NCBI GenBank assembly: GCA_905221605.1
Contig: CAJNDS010000471.1
Location: 1 to 64,000, forward strand
Reading direction: 5' to 3'
DNA from: Symbiodinium natans
Taxonomy: Eukaryota; Sar; Dinophyceae; Suessiales; Symbiodiniaceae
DNA: 64,000 nt
The notes under the pieces were generated by a model. The model had not been told where the DNA came from and ran no database searches. It saw only the letters and a list, made by a program, of their open reading frames with translations. Of this stretch, positions 62,887-64,000 are shown piece by piece. Positions within the stretch are counted from its first letter, which is position 1. Each line of letters begins with the position of its first letter. The translations under genes were made by a program, and so were the position numbers.

Positions 62887-63549
62887 CTGCACATGCGACA
62901 GCTGCGTCACGTGCTGAGCCTCTGAGAACGCACGTCCAGCCTTGCAAGCGAATCTGGACAGAACGGATTGCAGTGTGTCCCACAATGTCCAACACACAGC
63001 TTGCAGAGCCGGTGCAAGACGAAATTCCCGGGGAGGCGTTCAAAAATCATGCTGATTCCCCTTCTAGCCCAGAGTTCCAAGCTTTTGGCATGCAACAGCC
63101 CCCGCACAGGCAACATGAGCATTCAATCCCCCGTCCGGTCAAAATAAAGATGATGGGACGTTCGCCTGCGCTTGTCACTTGTTTCTTCGTACTAGGCGCT
63201 AGGCCTTTGAGCTTCAAGTCTGAACAAATTAAATTTTTAGTAGCGCAGGTGAGCCTGTCCCACAGTGTAGATTGCTTAATTGACTTCCAACTGTCAACAC
63301 TACTGCATCTTCTTCCCAAGTGTATCATCCGTGTGATTGTGGAGAGGGATGCCCTGAGACAGCCAATTCATATCTCCTCACCTCCAATCTGCCATACTCA
63401 AAGGCCGTTGGCACGCGCTGTAGCCTTTACTTGGCTGAATCTTGCTGCAACCTTCTCTCCCCACAGCCTGAGTGGACAACGGCGAAGGCATCTGTGGACC
63501 CACCTGCGCAAGGAATTGTTGGTCAGGTTCTGGTTTAAGTACTAAACTT

Positions 63550-64000
63550 ACATGCCCAACTACATGCACAAACGAAGCAAACAAGAAACATGCTTACTAG
63601 AAAGCCTAAAATATAAATCCCTACACCGAAAGTTGTTTTGACGCGGCAGCCTCAACCCTTAAATCCTTAGCGAAAGTAAGCAACCAACACCCTTAAACCT
63701 ACTAACGACAAATTTCGATATGCATGTTCATCATGTAAACAGTTTTGTTGACCTTTAGTTGGGGTATTTTATCCGTACTCCTTAGTTAAAGAATTTAATA
63801 TGGAGTAAGACTTAGATAATGCGACTCCTACTCCTTGTCGAAACAATTTATTCGGGCATAGGATTCAAATAATTTCGCTAAAGACAATGATATTATGTGT
63901 TTTTTTACGTATTTAGATTCAGTGAGCCGAAACCCGAGCTGTGAGACAACATTGGGAACCCGAAATTCCCGGCAATTAACATTCACTCGATAAAATGACA
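63550..64000. other. AT-rich unique end of window
   Basis: Noticeably AT-rich compared with the rest, with GGAGTAAGACTTAG and CGACTCCTACTCC forming a loose inverted pair. No gene or telomere-like tract. Confidence 0.4.

Overview
The window looks like subtelomeric nuclear DNA of a protist with Arabidopsis-type telomeres (CCCTAAA), most likely a dinoflagellate. The reasons are: CCCTAAA/TTTAGGG tracts scattered over the first ~49 kb; CCCH-finger proteins inside an LTR element; an 11-base match to the 3' end of the dinoflagellate spliced leader inside that element's LTRs; a reverse-transcriptase remnant of a type I associate with dinoflagellate genomes; and exon-like segments flanked by GT-AG or GC-AG boundaries in huge, repeat-rich non-coding DNA. 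The taxon is an inference; nothing here fixes the genus.

Layout. 1-3.6 kb: a 32-bp hairpin minisatellite, a 9-bp GTTCGCG array with higher-order units, and a duplicated segment. 3.65-12.48 kb: a nearly intact LTR element sitting inside CCCTAAA repeats, with 287-bp LTRs (one mismatch), a CCCTA target duplication, a primer site matching the anticodon arm of initiator tRNA-Met, a polypurine tract, and about 7.8 kb of coding sequence in three frame-offset blocks. These blocks encode WW, S1, SAM-like and six CCCH-finger modules, with no visible protease, integrase, reverse transcriptase or RNase H. 12.5-17 kb: telomere-like arrays, a 603-bp element with perfect 23-bp terminal inverted repeats, a degenerate AT-rich satellite, a CCCTACTAAA variant array and compound microsatellites. 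17.5-25 kb: mostly non-coding, with telomere-like tracts in both orientations, a palindromic mini-element and two isolated exon-like islands.

25-38 kb: a poly-G/poly-C satellite, a minus-strand coiled-coil gene fragment with GC-AG introns, a 1.3-kb array of 41-bp repeats, a second palindromic mini-element, a tandemly repeated helical gene remnant, and exon-like islands on both strands. 38-50 kb: sparse exon-like islands, a reverse-transcriptase fragment, several minisatellites and the last telomere-like cluster (47.6-49.4 kb). 50-64 kb: almost no telomere-like sequence; a run of minus-strand exon-like segments, including two to three probable 3' ends of genes, plus a 61-kb minisatellite.

The only complete unit I can defend is the LTR element. 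Elsewhere no complete gene can be assembled by eye. Exon calls rest on amino-acid texture plus splice-like boundaries and carry low confidence. Several neighbouring coding-like blocks are joined only by one-base frame changes, which means decay, programmed shifting, or residual indel errors in the assembly.
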